From DASRDR01 sp963812945 [NCBI: uncultured Candidatus Rokubacteria bacterium] (GTDB lineage Bacteria; Methylomirabilota; Methylomirabilia; Rokubacteriales): a DNA stretch of 42,350 nt. A model generated the notes under the pieces. It worked only from the letters and a program-made list of their open reading frames with translations, was not told where the DNA came from and did no database searches. The first letter of the stretch is position 1, and every line of letters begins with the position of its first letter. This document shows positions 13,532 through 21,979 of the stretch, piece by piece. The DNA lies in NCBI GenBank assembly GCA_963812945.1, contig CAWEXD010000002.1, positions 1-42,350 of the forward strand, read 5' to 3'. The position numbers and the translations under genes were made by a program.

Positions 13532-16500
13532 ATGGCGCAGTTCTTCATCGGCCGCCCGATCGTCGCGATCGTCATCGCGATCCTCACCGTGTTGCTGGGG
13601 ACCTCCTCGCTCCTCAAGCTCTCCTTCGAGCAGTACCCCTTCCTGGCCCCGCCGTCCATCCGCGTCACGGCGACCTACCCGGGCGCCTCGGCGGTCGCGG
13701 TGGAGCAGTCGGTCGCCACCCCGATCGAGCAGGAGGTCAACGGGGTGGACAACATGATCTACATGCAGTCGTCGAACACGAGCGACGGCCGGATGCTGCT
13801 CGACGTCAGCTTCCGGGTCGGGGTCGACCAGGACACCGCGAACGTCCTCACGCAGAACCGGGTCACGGTGTCCCAGGCGCGGCTCCCGGCGGAGGTGACC
13901 CAGCAGGGCGTCACCGTCAAGAAGCAGAGCCCGAGCATCCTGATGGTCATCTCGGTCAACTCGCCAGGGGGGAGTTACGACGCGAACTTCCTCATCAACT
14001 ACTGCGGCATCAACCTGCGAGACCAGCTCCTCCGCATCCCCGGGATCGCCCAGGTCGATCTCTTCGGCGGTACCGACTACGGCATGCGCATCTGGCTCGA
14101 GCCCAACAAGCTGGCCAAGCTCGGGCTGACGCCGGCCGACGTGATCTCGGCGATCAAGGAGCAGAACCTCCAGGCGCCGGCCGGGCGGGTCGGAGGCGCG
14201 CCCTCCCCCAAGGATCAGCAGTTCACCTACACCGTGGCCGCTCCGGGCCGCCTGATCACCACGGAGGAGTTCGAGGACATCATCATCAGGGGCACCGCGA
14301 CCGCCGCCCAGGTCCGGATCAAGGACGTGGGCCGGGCGGAGCTCGGCTCCCAGGACTACAACTCGTTCGGCCGGCTGGATGGCAAGCCGGCCGGGTCGAT
14401 GGCCGTCTATCTCCTGCCCGGCGCGGACCAGCTCCAGGCGTCGCACGAGATCTACGAGACGATGAGGCGCGCGAAGGACATCTTCCCGCCCGACATGGAC
14501 TACAAGATCGTCTACGACACGACGCCGGCCGTCGAGGCCTCCATCGAGTCGATCGTCCACACCTTCGTCGAGGCGCTGATCCTCGTCACGCTCGTGGTGT
14601 TCATCTTCCTCCAGAACGTGCGGGCCACGATCATCCCGCTCCTGACCGTGCCCGTCTCGATCATCGGGACCTTCATCTTCTTCCCGATGCTCGGCTTCTC
14701 GGTCAACACGCTCTCGATGTTCGGGCTCGTGCTGGCCATCGGCATCGTGGTGGACGACGCCATCGTCGTGGTCGAGGCGGTGATCCATCACATGGAGCGC
14801 GGGTTGGACCCACGGGCGGCGACGGTCCAGGCCATGAAGGAGGTGTCCGGCCCGGTCATCGGGATCGCCCTCATCCTGTCCGCCGTGTTCGTGCCGGTCG
14901 CCTTCCTCGGCGGCCTCATCGGCCAGATGTACCAGCAGTTCGCGCTGACGATCGCCATCTCGGTGCTGCTCTCCGCCTTCAGCGCGCTGTCGCTGTCGCC
15001 GGCCCTCTCCGTGCTGCTCCTCAAGCCCCACAAGCCCGCCCGCGGGCCCCTCGGGTGGTTCTTCCGGGGCTTCAACTGGGTGTTCGACCGGGCGACCAAC
15101 GGCTACATCGGGGTGACCCGGCTGCTCGTCCGGCGCGCGGTGCTCACGATCCTGATCGTCCTCGTGGTGGCCGTCGGCGCCGGGCTCTTCGGCCGTGCGA
15201 TCCCGGCCGGCTTCATTCCCGAGGAGGACCAGGGCATCATCGGGGTGAACGTGCAGCTTCCCCCCGGAGCGTCGCTCGAGCGGACGGCCGCCGTTCTGAC
15301 GCGGGTCGAGCAGATCGTCGCCAAGGCCGCCGGGGTCGACTCGTTCGCGACGATCGGCGGCTACGGGGTCGTCACGAACACCTACCAGCCGAACTTCGGC
15401 ACGACCTTCATCCGTCTCAAGCCGTGGGAGGAGCGCCACGGTCCCGACCTGCACGCCAGGGGGATCATGGCCGCTCTCCAGCGGGAATTCGTGAGCATCG
15501 CCGAGGCGGTCGTCTTCCCGTTCAACATCCCCACGCTCTCGGGCTTCGGCGCCTCGGCCGGCTTCAACTTCCTGCTCCAGGACCGGAGCGGTACGCTGAG
15601 CGTCGACGAGATCGGCGCCCAGTCGCGCGCCTTCCTGACCGAGGCGCGCCAGCGTCCGCAGCTCGCCAACGTGTTCACGTCGTTCGATCCGAACTACCCC
15701 CAGGTGAAGGTGGTGCTCGACCGGGAGAAGGCGCGCACCCTCGGGATCCCCGTCAACGACGTGTTCCAGGCCATGTCGGCGGTGCTGGGCGGCGCCTACG
15801 TGAACGACTTCAACCGGTTCGGACGGCTGTTCCGGGTCTATGTGCAGGCCGACGCCGACTATCGGCGAAAGCCCGAGGACATCGGGCAGATCTACGTCCG
15901 GAGCCAGACCACCAACACCATGATTCCGCTCTCGACGCTCATGACGGTCACGGAGGTCCCGAGCACCGAGATCACCACCCGGTTCAACCTCTTCCGATCG
16001 GTGGAGATCAGCGGGATCCCCGGGCGCGGCTACACCTCCGGTCAGGCCCTGGCGGCCCTCGAGGACGTCTTCGCGAAGACGATGCCAAAGGAGATGGGCT
16101 TCGCCTACTCGAAGCTCTCCTACCAAGAGAAGGTGGCGCCGCCAGCCGGCCCGACATTCGTCATGGCCATCGTGTTCGTGTTCCTCCTGCTGGCCGCGAT
16201 GTACGAGAGCTGGCGCCTGCCGTGGGCGGTCCTGCTCGGATCGCCCCTCGTCGCGCTCGGCGCCTTCTTCGGCGTCTGGCTCATGGGCTACGACAACAAC
16301 GTCTACGTCCAGGTCGGGCTCGTCATGCTCATCGGTCTCGCGGCCAAGAACGCGATCCTCATCGTCGAGGTGGCGAAGGTGAGGCACGAGGAGGGCAAGC
16401 CGGCGCAGGAGGCCGCGCTGGAGGCGGCGCGGTTGCGCTTCCGGCCCATTCTGATGACCGCGTTCGCCTTCATCCTGGGCGTGGTCCCGCTCATGCTCGC

Positions 16501-16708
16501 GAGCGGGGCAGGGGCCGGCGCGCAGAACGTCATGGGCACGGCGGTCTTCTGGGGCATGCTGGTCGCCACGTTCCTCGGCGTGTTCATCATCCCGGGCAAC
16601 TTCGCCTTCGTGGAGCAGCTGGGGCGGCGCCACCGCCGGGCGAAGAGCCCGACCAAGGGCGCCGCGCACGAGCCGGCCCCATCCGCGCTCCGGGAGGAGC
16701 ACCCGTGA
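13532..16708 (+). CDS. HAE1-family RND multidrug efflux pump
   Basis: 1058 residues, the normal length for AcrB/MexB-type pumps. It starts MAQFFIGRPIVAIVIAI with TM1. The first periplasmic loop includes YPGASAVAVEQSVATPIEQEVNG, TM4 carries the proton-relay acidic pair in GIVVDDAIVVVEAV (about residues 407-408), and a second periplasmic loop follows. The end repeats the TM arrangement with GLAAKNAILIVEVAK and FRPILMTAFAFILGVVPL. It exports hydrophobic or amphiphilic compounds, driven by the proton gradient, as a trimer in the inner membrane. Its stop overlaps the GTG start of the outer-membrane factor (GTGA), so the three genes are one tightly coupled operon. No TetR/MarR-type regulator is adjacent. 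Confidence 0.96.
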   Translation: MAQFFIGRPIVAIVIAILTVLLGTSSLLKLSFEQYPFLAPPSIRVTATYPGASAVAVEQSVATPIEQEVNGVDNMIYMQSSNTSDGRMLLDVSFRVGVDQDTANVLTQNRVTVSQARLPAEVTQQGVTVKKQSPSILMVISVNSPGGSYDANFLINYCGINLRDQLLRIPGIAQVDLFGGTDYGMRIWLEPNKLAKLGLTPADVISAIKEQNLQAPAGRVGGAPSPKDQQFTYTVAAPGRLITTEEFEDIIIRGTATAAQVRIKDVGRAELGSQDYNSFGRLDGKPAGSMAVYLLPGADQLQASHEIYETMRRAKDIFPPDMDYKIVYDTTPAVEASIESIVHTFVEALILVTLVVFIFLQNVRATIIPLLTVPVSIIGTFIFFPMLGFSVNTLSMFGLVLAIGIVVDDAIVVVEAVIHHMERGLDPRAATVQAMKEVSGPVIGIALILSAVFVPVAFLGGLIGQMYQQFALTIAISVLLSAFSALSLSPALSVLLLKPHKPARGPLGWFFRGFNWVFDRATNGYIGVTRLLVRRAVLTILIVLVVAVGAGLFGRAIPAGFIPEEDQGIIGVNVQLPPGASLERTAAVLTRVEQIVAKAAGVDSFATIGGYGVVTNTYQPNFGTTFIRLKPWEERHGPDLHARGIMAALQREFVSIAEAVVFPFNIPTLSGFGASAGFNFLLQDRSGTLSVDEIGAQSRAFLTEARQRPQLANVFTSFDPNYPQVKVVLDREKARTLGIPVNDVFQAMSAVLGGAYVNDFNRFGRLFRVYVQADADYRRKPEDIGQIYVRSQTTNTMIPLSTLMTVTEVPSTEITTRFNLFRSVEISGIPGRGYTSGQALAALEDVFAKTMPKEMGFAYSKLSYQEKVAPPAGPTFVMAIVFVFLLLAAMYESWRLPWAVLLGSPLVALGAFFGVWLMGYDNNVYVQVGLVMLIGLAAKNAILIVEVAKVRHEEGKPAQEAALEAARLRFRPILMTAFAFILGVVPLMLASGAGAGAQNVMGTAVFWGMLVATFLGVFIIPGNFAFVEQLGRRHRRAKSPTKGAAHEPAPSALREEHP

Positions 16709-18099
16709 GGCGCTGCCTGGTCCTGGCGCTGATCCCGGCGGTTCTCTCCGGGTGCATGCTCGGACCCGACTACCGCCGGCCGGAAGTGTCGCTGCCGACC
16801 CTCTTCCGCGGGCTCGACCCCGCGGCGCCGGCCGGCCCGGGGTCGCTGGCCGACCTCGCGTGGTGGACGATCTTCCAGGACGAGGTCCTCCAGACGCTGA
16901 TCCAGACCGCCCTGGTCGAGAGCTACGACCTCCGGCTCGCCGCGGCCCGCATCCTGGACGCCCAGGCCCAGGTCGTGATCACCCGCTCGAACCAGTTCCC
17001 CGTCATCGAGGGCACCGCCCAGGCGCCCTACCAGGTCACGGAGGGCGACCTACCGCCGCTCTTCACCCTGGAGAACTCGTTCCTCCCGCAGGGCGCCGTC
17101 AACCTCTCGTTCGAGCTCGACTTCTGGGGCCGGTGGCGACGGGCGACGGAAGCGGCCCGCGCCGATCTGCTGGCGAGCGAGGAAGCCCGCCACGTCGTTC
17201 TGAGCGACCTCGTCTCCAGCGTGGCCATCGCCTACTTCCAGCTCCGCACGCTCGATCTGGACCTCGAGATCGCCCGGCGGACCGTTGGCCTCCGTCGGGA
17301 CTCCCTGCGGCTCGTGCGACTCCGCGAGGAAGGCGGCGTGGTGTCGCTGATGGACACGTACCAGGCCCAGACCCTGCTGTCGGGCGCCTTGCGGGAGATC
17401 CCCGACTTCGAGCGCCAGATCGAGCAGACGGAGAACCTCATCAGCGTGCTCCTCGGGCGAAGCCCCGGGCCGATCACTCGTGGCCGGGCGCTGGATGGCC
17501 AGATCACCCTGCCGTCCCTCCCCGCGGGGCTGCCGGCCGCCTTGCTCGAGCGGCGACCGGATGTCCGCCTCGCCGAGCTGCAGCTGGTCGCCGCGAACGC
17601 GCGAATCGGGGTGGCGAAGTCCGAGTTCTTCCCGAGGATCTTCCTGGTCGGCAGCATCGGCGTGGCGGGCGGCGTCCAGAACAGCGTGTCCTTCGGCCCC
17701 ATGGGCTTCTTCGGGATCGGTCCGACCCTCTCGGTGCCGATCTTCAACATGGGCCGCGTCCAGGCCGGGGTCGACTCCGCGGAGGCCCGCGCCCAGGAGG
17801 CGGTCACCCGGTACCAGCAGACCGTTCAGCAGGCTCTCCGCGACGTGTCCGACGCCCTGGTCGAGCACCGCAAGCGACGGGAGGCCCGTCTCGAGCAGGA
17901 GACCCTCGTCCAGGTCCTCCGGAACGCCTCGGGCCTCTCGAACATCCGCTACGACGGCGGCGTGACGAGCTATCTCGAGGTGCTGGACACCGAGCGCCAG
18001 CTCTTCGAGGCGGAGCTGGACCTGTCGCGTACCCAGCGGGACGAGCTCCTGGCGGTGGTCCGGCTCTACCGGGCGCTCGGCGGCGGCTGGGCGCAGTGA
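16705..18099 (+). CDS. NodT/OprM-type outer-membrane efflux lipoprotein
   Basis: 464 residues from a GTG at 16705 with GGAGGAG upstream; a four-base overlap with the pump gene supports this start. The N-terminus MRRCLVLALIPAVLSGC is a lipoprotein signal (lipobox LSGC) followed by MLGPDYRRP, the NodT-family opening. Two OEP repeats follow with the typical helical segments (SYDLRLAAARILDAQAQV, LLERRPDVRLAELQLVAANARIGVAKSEFFP, YDGGVTSYLEVLDTERQLF). It forms the trimeric TolC-like exit duct of the efflux system encoded just upstream. Confidence 0.95.
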   Translation: MRRCLVLALIPAVLSGCMLGPDYRRPEVSLPTLFRGLDPAAPAGPGSLADLAWWTIFQDEVLQTLIQTALVESYDLRLAAARILDAQAQVVITRSNQFPVIEGTAQAPYQVTEGDLPPLFTLENSFLPQGAVNLSFELDFWGRWRRATEAARADLLASEEARHVVLSDLVSSVAIAYFQLRTLDLDLEIARRTVGLRRDSLRLVRLREEGGVVSLMDTYQAQTLLSGALREIPDFERQIEQTENLISVLLGRSPGPITRGRALDGQITLPSLPAGLPAALLERRPDVRLAELQLVAANARIGVAKSEFFPRIFLVGSIGVAGGVQNSVSFGPMGFFGIGPTLSVPIFNMGRVQAGVDSAEARAQEAVTRYQQTVQQALRDVSDALVEHRKRREARLEQETLVQVLRNASGLSNIRYDGGVTSYLEVLDTERQLFEAELDLSRTQRDELLAVVRLYRALGGGWAQ

Positions 18100-18125
18100 C
18101 CCCCGCGTGCTGCGGCAGCCCCGGT

Positions 18126-18153
18126 GACCGAGCGGCGTCTCGCCGGTTCGGTC
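18126..18153 (+). terminator. Strong hairpin between the efflux operon and the carbonic anhydrase gene
   Basis: GACCGA (18126-18131) pairs with TCGGTC (18148-18153), and inside them CGGCG (18133-18137) pairs with CGCCG (18141-18145) around a TCT loop. There is no T run. It may terminate the RND transcript. Because it ends 7 bp before the GTG of the carbonic anhydrase, it may also mask that gene's ribosome-binding site. Confidence 0.45.
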
Positions 18154-18160
18154 TCCGCCC

Positions 18161-18859
18161 GTGAGGCGGAAGTCGGCCGGCCGGCAGCCCACGCCGGCTA
18201 GCGCCCAGGCGCTCCGGCGCCTCGTGGCCGGGAACCGGCGGTTCGTCGCCCGCGAGCGGCTCCGGAGTGGGTCGGGACGTTCGACGCTGGCGGAGATGGC
18301 CGCGGGCCAGCAGCCATTCGCGACGATCCTCGGGTGCAGCGATTCTCGCGTTCCGCCGGAGCTCTTGTTCGATCAGGGGTTCGGCGACCTCTTCATCATC
18401 CGCGTGGCCGGCAACGTCGTGTCGGCCGAAGTGCTGGGGAGCATCCAGTACGCGGGCTCCCACCTCCGGACGCCCCTCTTCGTCGTGCTGGGGCACGAGG
18501 GTTGCGGCGCCGTCGGAGCGGCGCTCGCGGCCAAGTTCTACGGGGCGACGACGACACGCAAGCGCATCCGCGCGCTCCTGCGGAGCATCGCTCCGGGACT
18601 CGCCGGTATCGACCTCACGCTACGCCCCGAGGAACAGCTCCGGGTGGCCGTGGAGGCGAACGTGCGATGGTCGATGCGCCAGGTCGAGGAGACCCCCGAG
18701 GCGCGCCGGGCACTGGCCGAGCGGCGCGCCATGCTGGTCGGGGCCATCTACGAGCTTCGCACCGGCCGAGTGCGGATCCTGGACGCGGGTCGGGACGGCT
18801 CCGGGATCAAGAGGCGCGCAGGACCCGGCGGACCGGGAGCGTCCCGCCGAAAAAGGTGA
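18161..18859 (+). CDS. Beta-class carbonic anhydrase
   Basis: 232 residues from a GTG start. The zinc ligands of the beta class are all present: Cys59 and Asp61 in GCSDSRVPPE, and His112 and Cys115 in GHEGCGAV. Arg63 completes the Asp-Arg dyad. The FIIRVAGNVVS segment is also typical. The enzyme interconverts CO2 and bicarbonate in the cytoplasm. The C-terminal 30 residues are basic and Gly-rich (KRRAGPGGPGASRRKR), beyond the usual end of the fold. No good Shine-Dalgarno precedes the start, and a strong hairpin lies directly upstream, so translation may be coupled or controlled. Confidence 0.93.
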   Translation: MRRKSAGRQPTPASAQALRRLVAGNRRFVARERLRSGSGRSTLAEMAAGQQPFATILGCSDSRVPPELLFDQGFGDLFIIRVAGNVVSAEVLGSIQYAGSHLRTPLFVVLGHEGCGAVGAALAAKFYGATTTRKRIRALLRSIAPGLAGIDLTLRPEEQLRVAVEANVRWSMRQVEETPEARRALAERRAMLVGAIYELRTGRVRILDAGRDGSGIKRRAGPGGPGASRRKR

Positions 18860-18933
18860 TTCGAAGCCGTAGACCTCACGCAGAATGGTCGTCGCCATCT
18901 CGTCCGGACCCACCCTCTCGTTCGGGTGGCCCG

Positions 18934-19023
18934 AAGAGGCAGCCCGGCTTCCGCGGTCATCCCGTCCCGCTAGCCACGCTCTCGTTCGCCGAGACGTGGG
19001 AGCGCTGCAACGACTTCGGCTAG
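18934..19023 (+). pseudogene. Remnant of a POT/PTR2-family peptide transporter N-terminus
   Basis: One frame reads RQPGFRGHPVPLATLSFAET followed by WERCNDFG and a TAG at 19021-19023. This matches the cytoplasmic start and TM1 entry of proton-dependent oligopeptide transporters (family pattern GHPxGLxxLFFTExWERFSYYG, with the ExxER-type motif). Nothing of the remaining roughly 450 residues follows: the stop is immediate and the DUF808 gene starts 6 bp later. It is a short relic left by a deletion or rearrangement at the left flank of the duplicated region. Confidence 0.65.
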
Positions 19024-19028
19024 CGACG

Positions 19029-19982
19029 ATGGCACACAGCCTGCTCGCTCTGCTCGACGACATCGCCACGTTGCTCGACGACGTGGCGGTGCTCACCACG
19101 GCCGCCTCGCGGAAGACCGCGGGCGTGCTGGGCGACGACCTGGCGCTCAACGCCCAGCAGGTGGCCGGCCTGAGAGCCGAGCGCGAGCTGCCCGTCGTGT
19201 GGGCGGTTGCCAAGGGCTCCCTGGTCAACAAGGCCATCCTGGTACCGGCGGCGCTGGCCATCAGCGCCTTCGCACCGTGGGCCGTGTTGCCGCTGCTCAT
19301 GACCGGCGGGGCGTATCTCTGCTACGAGGGCTTCGAGAAGCTCGCGCACGGCCTCCTGCATGACCGGGCGGAGGACGACGCGCATCGCGCCGAGCTGGCG
19401 CCCGCCGGGTCCGATTCCACGGTGGATCGCGTGTCGGTGGAGAAAGCGAGGATCCGCGGCGCCGTCCGGACGGACTTCATCCTGTCGGCGGAGATCATCG
19501 TGATCACGCTGGGCATCGTGGCGACCGCGCCCTTCGCGACGCGGGTCGCCGTGCTCGTCGCCATCGCGCTCCTCATGACCGTGGGTGTCTACGGCCTGGT
19601 CGGGGCCATCGTCAAGCTCGACGACGCGGGTCTCCACCTCAGCCGGCGCGCCGGCGACGGAGCGCTCGCCCGGATCCAGCGCGGCGTCGGGGCCGGCATC
19701 CTCCGGGCCGCGCCGCTGCTGATGAAGGGCCTGTCCATCGCGGGGACGGCCGCGATGTTCCTGGTCGGTGGCGGCATCGTCGTCCACGGCATTCCCGCGC
19801 TCGACCACTGGATCGTGGGGCTGACCGGAGGCGCCGCCGCGCTTCCCGGCATCGGCGGCGGGCTTCACCTCGCGATGCCGTTCCTGCTCAATGCCGCCGT
19901 CGGTATCGTGGTCGGCGCTGCGGTGCTGGCGCTCGTCAGCGGGGTGCGGCGCATCAGGCGTGGGAGCACGGGCGACGCCTAG
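19029..19982 (+). CDS. DUF808 family membrane protein (YedI-like)
   Basis: 317 residues, the typical length of DUF808 proteins. It starts MAHSLLALLDDIATLLDDVA, the family's conserved opening, followed by KTAGVLGDDLALNAQQV, the KGSLVNKAILVPAALAIS membrane segment, the GGAYLCYEGFEK motif, and several further hydrophobic helices to the C-terminus. It is an inner-membrane protein of unknown function. From 19150 onward the gene lies inside a tandemly duplicated block; this copy is intact, while the second copy (20907-20975 and 22407-22858) is broken. No clear ribosome-binding site precedes the ATG, which lies 6 bp after the POT-transporter relic. Confidence 0.9.
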   Translation: MAHSLLALLDDIATLLDDVAVLTTAASRKTAGVLGDDLALNAQQVAGLRAERELPVVWAVAKGSLVNKAILVPAALAISAFAPWAVLPLLMTGGAYLCYEGFEKLAHGLLHDRAEDDAHRAELAPAGSDSTVDRVSVEKARIRGAVRTDFILSAEIIVITLGIVATAPFATRVAVLVAIALLMTVGVYGLVGAIVKLDDAGLHLSRRAGDGALARIQRGVGAGILRAAPLLMKGLSIAGTAAMFLVGGGIVVHGIPALDHWIVGLTGGAAALPGIGGGLHLAMPFLLNAAVGIVVGAAVLALVSGVRRIRRGSTGDA

Positions 19983-20103
19983 GGGGATCGAGCGCCGTCA
20001 GATACGACGGGCCGCCGTTCCCCGTGGAGGCGAGCGTGGGTCAAGTCCTCACGGTCATCGGACAGACCCCTTATTTCACGGCTACTTACGGTTCATGAGC
20101 ACG

Positions 20104-20118
20104 TGGCACTTTCATTGC
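20104..20118 (+). promoter_or_regulatory. Sigma54 (-24/-12) promoter of outer-membrane protein copy A
   Basis: TGGCAC-N5-TTGC with GG-N10-GC spacing is an essentially perfect RpoN site. Transcription should begin near 20130, 34 bp before the ATG. The same element is kept in copy B (22983-22997) although the bases immediately before and after it differ between the copies. An enhancer-binding activator must act here; none is encoded in the window. Confidence 0.75.
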
Positions 20119-20163
20119 CTACTCCATGCATCCGTTCTCATCTTCTGACTTGGAGGCGCACGC

Positions 20164-20808
20164 ATGAACAGGTCGTTCCCCTGGCGGCTGGCCGTCCCGA
20201 TGATCGTCTTCGGCGCGATGACCCTCGTGGGCCGTCCGGCGTCCGCGGAGTGGTTCCTCGATGCCTACGGTGGCGTCTCGATCACCTCCGACGCCGATGT
20301 CACCGTCCCCAACGGGGGCACGGCCGAAGACGCGGTCAGTTTCGACACGGAGGCCATGGGCGGGGGGCGGATAGGGTACTGGCTCGAGGGGCTCCGGTGG
20401 CTGGGCGTGGCGGGGGACGTGTCCTACTTCGCCCCGGCCGGGGATGGGACGACGGCCGAGGTGCGCTTGGAGGTCATCCCGCTCTCGCCGCTGGTGATGT
20501 TCCGGCTGCCCCTGCTCGAGAGCCCGGAGTTCACGAAGGGCCGGCTCCAGCCCTATCTCGCGGTGGGCCCGGGCTTCTTCATGAACAGCGTGAAGGTGGA
20601 CGGTCCGGGAGGCGAGCAGAGCACGGACTGGCAATTCGAGGTCGGCGTGGACGCCCGGGCCGGCCTCGCATTCATGATCACCCCGACCATCGGGACGTTC
20701 ATCGAGGGCCGCTACACGTGGTTCAGCACGAACCCGGGCGGCCGGAGCACCGAGATCGACATCGAGACGTTCCACTTCGCCGGCGGGATCTCGATCCGCT
20801 GGCCGTAA
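20164..20808 (+). CDS. Outer-membrane beta-barrel protein, copy A
   Basis: 214 residues with GGAGG seven bases before the ATG. A signal peptide (MNRSFPWRLAVPMIVFGAMT, cleavage near ASA-E) is followed by a small eight-strand-type barrel of the OmpW/OmpA-like porin-fold group: EWFLDAYGGVSITSDADV at the start, GGGRIGYWLEG, RLEVIPLSPLVMFRLPL, LQPYLAVGPGFFM, FIEGRYTWFS and a final strand GGISIRWP. The closing residues are aromatic/hydrophobic, as expected for outer-membrane insertion. The ligand is unknown. It differs from copy B (23045-23689) by three base substitutions by eye, only one of which changes the protein (Ser to Asn). A sigma54 promoter lies just upstream. Confidence 0.88.
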   Translation: MNRSFPWRLAVPMIVFGAMTLVGRPASAEWFLDAYGGVSITSDADVTVPNGGTAEDAVSFDTEAMGGGRIGYWLEGLRWLGVAGDVSYFAPAGDGTTAEVRLEVIPLSPLVMFRLPLLESPEFTKGRLQPYLAVGPGFFMNSVKVDGPGGEQSTDWQFEVGVDARAGLAFMITPTIGTFIEGRYTWFSTNPGGRSTEIDIETFHFAGGISIRWP

Positions 20809-20816
20809 GGCGCGCC

Positions 20817-20857
20817 CTCGGCTCCGGGTCAGGCACCACCGGGGCCGGGGAGCCGAG
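20817..20857 (+). terminator. Hairpin after outer-membrane protein copy A
   Basis: CTCGGCTCC (20817-20825) and GGAGCCGAG (20849-20857) form a 9 bp stem with a 23 nt loop just after the stop codon. The same structure follows copy B at 23697-23737. It lacks a T run, so it is a putative Rho-dependent end or 3' stabiliser. Confidence 0.5.
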
Positions 20858-20906
20858 CGGCTTGGGCCAGGGCATGCTGGGCGCGGCCTGGAGGTCCGTG
20901 ATGCGC

Positions 20907-20975
20907 ACGCCCAGCAGGTGGCCGGCCTGAGAGCCGAGCGCGAGCTGCCGGTCGTGTGGGTGGTCGCGAAGGGCT
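20907..20975 (+). pseudogene. DUF808 gene fragment (5' piece of the broken second copy)
   Basis: The 69 bases repeat 19150-19218 of the intact DUF808 gene (frame AQQVAGLRAERELPVVW) with a few substitutions and stop abruptly after GGGCT, where unrelated sequence begins. There is no start codon of its own. Confidence 0.8.
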
Positions 20976-21054
20976 TTGGGTTCCGGGCCTCATCTCCCGA
21001 CCTCCCGCCGCCCTTGCCGGACCCGCCAGCGCCGCGCTATGGTTGCGGCGCGCC

Positions 21055-21136
21055 GCCGGCGGCGGGGCCGGCGCCGCGAGCCCGCGAGCGGGGGGGCGGG
21101 GCGCGGAGCAGGGACGCAGAAACGTGCATTGGACTT
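21055..21136. repeat. 82 bp direct repeat, left copy, flanking the low-GC island
   Basis: This very GC-rich stretch recurs in the same orientation at 22319-22401 with only a few changes: GCCGGCGGCGGGGCC at the start, GGGGCGCGGAGCAGGGACGC in the middle and a TTGGACTT end. The two copies bracket the lower-GC segment 21137-22318. It codes for nothing recognisable. It may be a target duplication from an unequal exchange, or a dispersed genomic repeat that served as a recombination site. Confidence 0.8.
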
Positions 21137-21252
21137 CCAACGTTCTCTGAATCGGGGAGTGGCTGAATGTGGCAGAATAACGTGTCTGGCGGTTTTGATC
21201 GAGTTAAGAAAACCAACCGCTCAAGATAGCCTTGGTCCCGAGAAGATCGACG

Positions 21253-21813
21253 ATGAAGGCCTGCTCGCTCAGATTCGCCTTTCTCGGGCTATTCCTCCTC
21301 ATCCCAGAACAAGGCATTGCGAGTGATACGACTCTTTTGAGTATAGGCCCACGCTATGGGTTCAGCCGAGAAGAACCTCTTTTGGGGAAGCGACAGACAG
21401 CCAATTTTGAGCTTGTCGACGTCGCCGCCACCTTCAGACTTCCTTGGCTATGGGCTCTGGGTGAGAGTCCTTGGAGAGTCGAGACGAGATTGATCACCAG
21501 CGTGGGAGCTCTCTGGGCTGCAGGGGACACCGGACTGATCGCGACTGTCATACCTAATTTGGCCTTGAACAGCTCGAAAGGGTTGGTATCGATTGATGCG
21601 GGGGTAGGCCTAGGCTTCTTAAGCCGCGATAAATACGGCACTCAGGACTTCGGGGGGCCCGTCCAATTTGTCCTCACCGCGGCGCTTCACATCCATCCGA
21701 TATCTCATGCGTTTGTGGGGTTTCGCTTTCAACACGTTTCAGACGCCGGTGTCTATGGTACTCAGTCCCTCGGCATCGATTTGTACCTCATCGAAGTCGG
21801 CTACAGGTTCTGA
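21253..21813 (+). CDS. pagL: PagL-like lipid A 3-O-deacylase (acyloxyacyl hydrolase family)
   Basis: 186 residues from the ATG at 21253; a TTG at 21232 would add seven residues. A signal peptide (MKACSLRFAFLGLFLLIP, cleavage near GIAS) is followed by a small eight-strand barrel. The family hallmark FRFQHVSDAGVYG supplies the catalytic His161-x-Ser163 pair, and the protein ends VGYRF. PagL removes the 3-O-acyl chain of lipid A in the outer membrane. The usual catalytic Glu lies 12 residues after the Ser; here Asp176 is 13 and Glu181 18 residues after it, so the acidic member is uncertain. Codon use and GC (about 50 percent) are clearly unlike the neighbours, and it is enclosed by 82 bp direct repeats inside a broken DUF808 copy, so horizontal acquisition is likely. 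Confidence 0.78.
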   Translation: MKACSLRFAFLGLFLLIPEQGIASDTTLLSIGPRYGFSREEPLLGKRQTANFELVDVAATFRLPWLWALGESPWRVETRLITSVGALWAAGDTGLIATVIPNLALNSSKGLVSIDAGVGLGFLSRDKYGTQDFGGPVQFVLTAALHIHPISHAFVGFRFQHVSDAGVYGTQSLGIDLYLIEVGYRF

Positions 21814-21979
21814 GTGTGGGGGCCAACGCGTGTACATCTTGGCAACGTTGATTGAGCTGCTAAGCAGGCAGGGCCATCGCGTCGATTTGGAAGGTAAGAG
21901 AACTGGTTCCCCTTGTAGAACATCCCGTTGGGGATTCGAACCCGTGTCAGGCCGACGAGCTTCCTACCAAATCATTATT

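Larger units (their letters stand above)
19150..20906. repeat. Tandem duplication unit, copy A (1757 bp)
   Basis: The unit runs from inside the DUF808 gene (ACGC at 19150-19153) through the outer-membrane protein gene to the ATGCGC at 20901-20906. The start of copy B is joined directly after this. The sequence ACGC is shared at the left end (19150), the junction (20907) and the right end (23787), so the endpoints are defined to within 4 bp. Copy A holds the intact DUF808 3' part and one outer-membrane gene. Confidence 0.85.

Noticed and set aside
13523-16702. Open frame of more than 1000 codons antisense to the RND pump gene
   Set aside because: Composition is extreme in Arg, Glu, Asp and His with no domains. 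It mirrors the codon bias of the real pump gene and has no ribosome-binding site.
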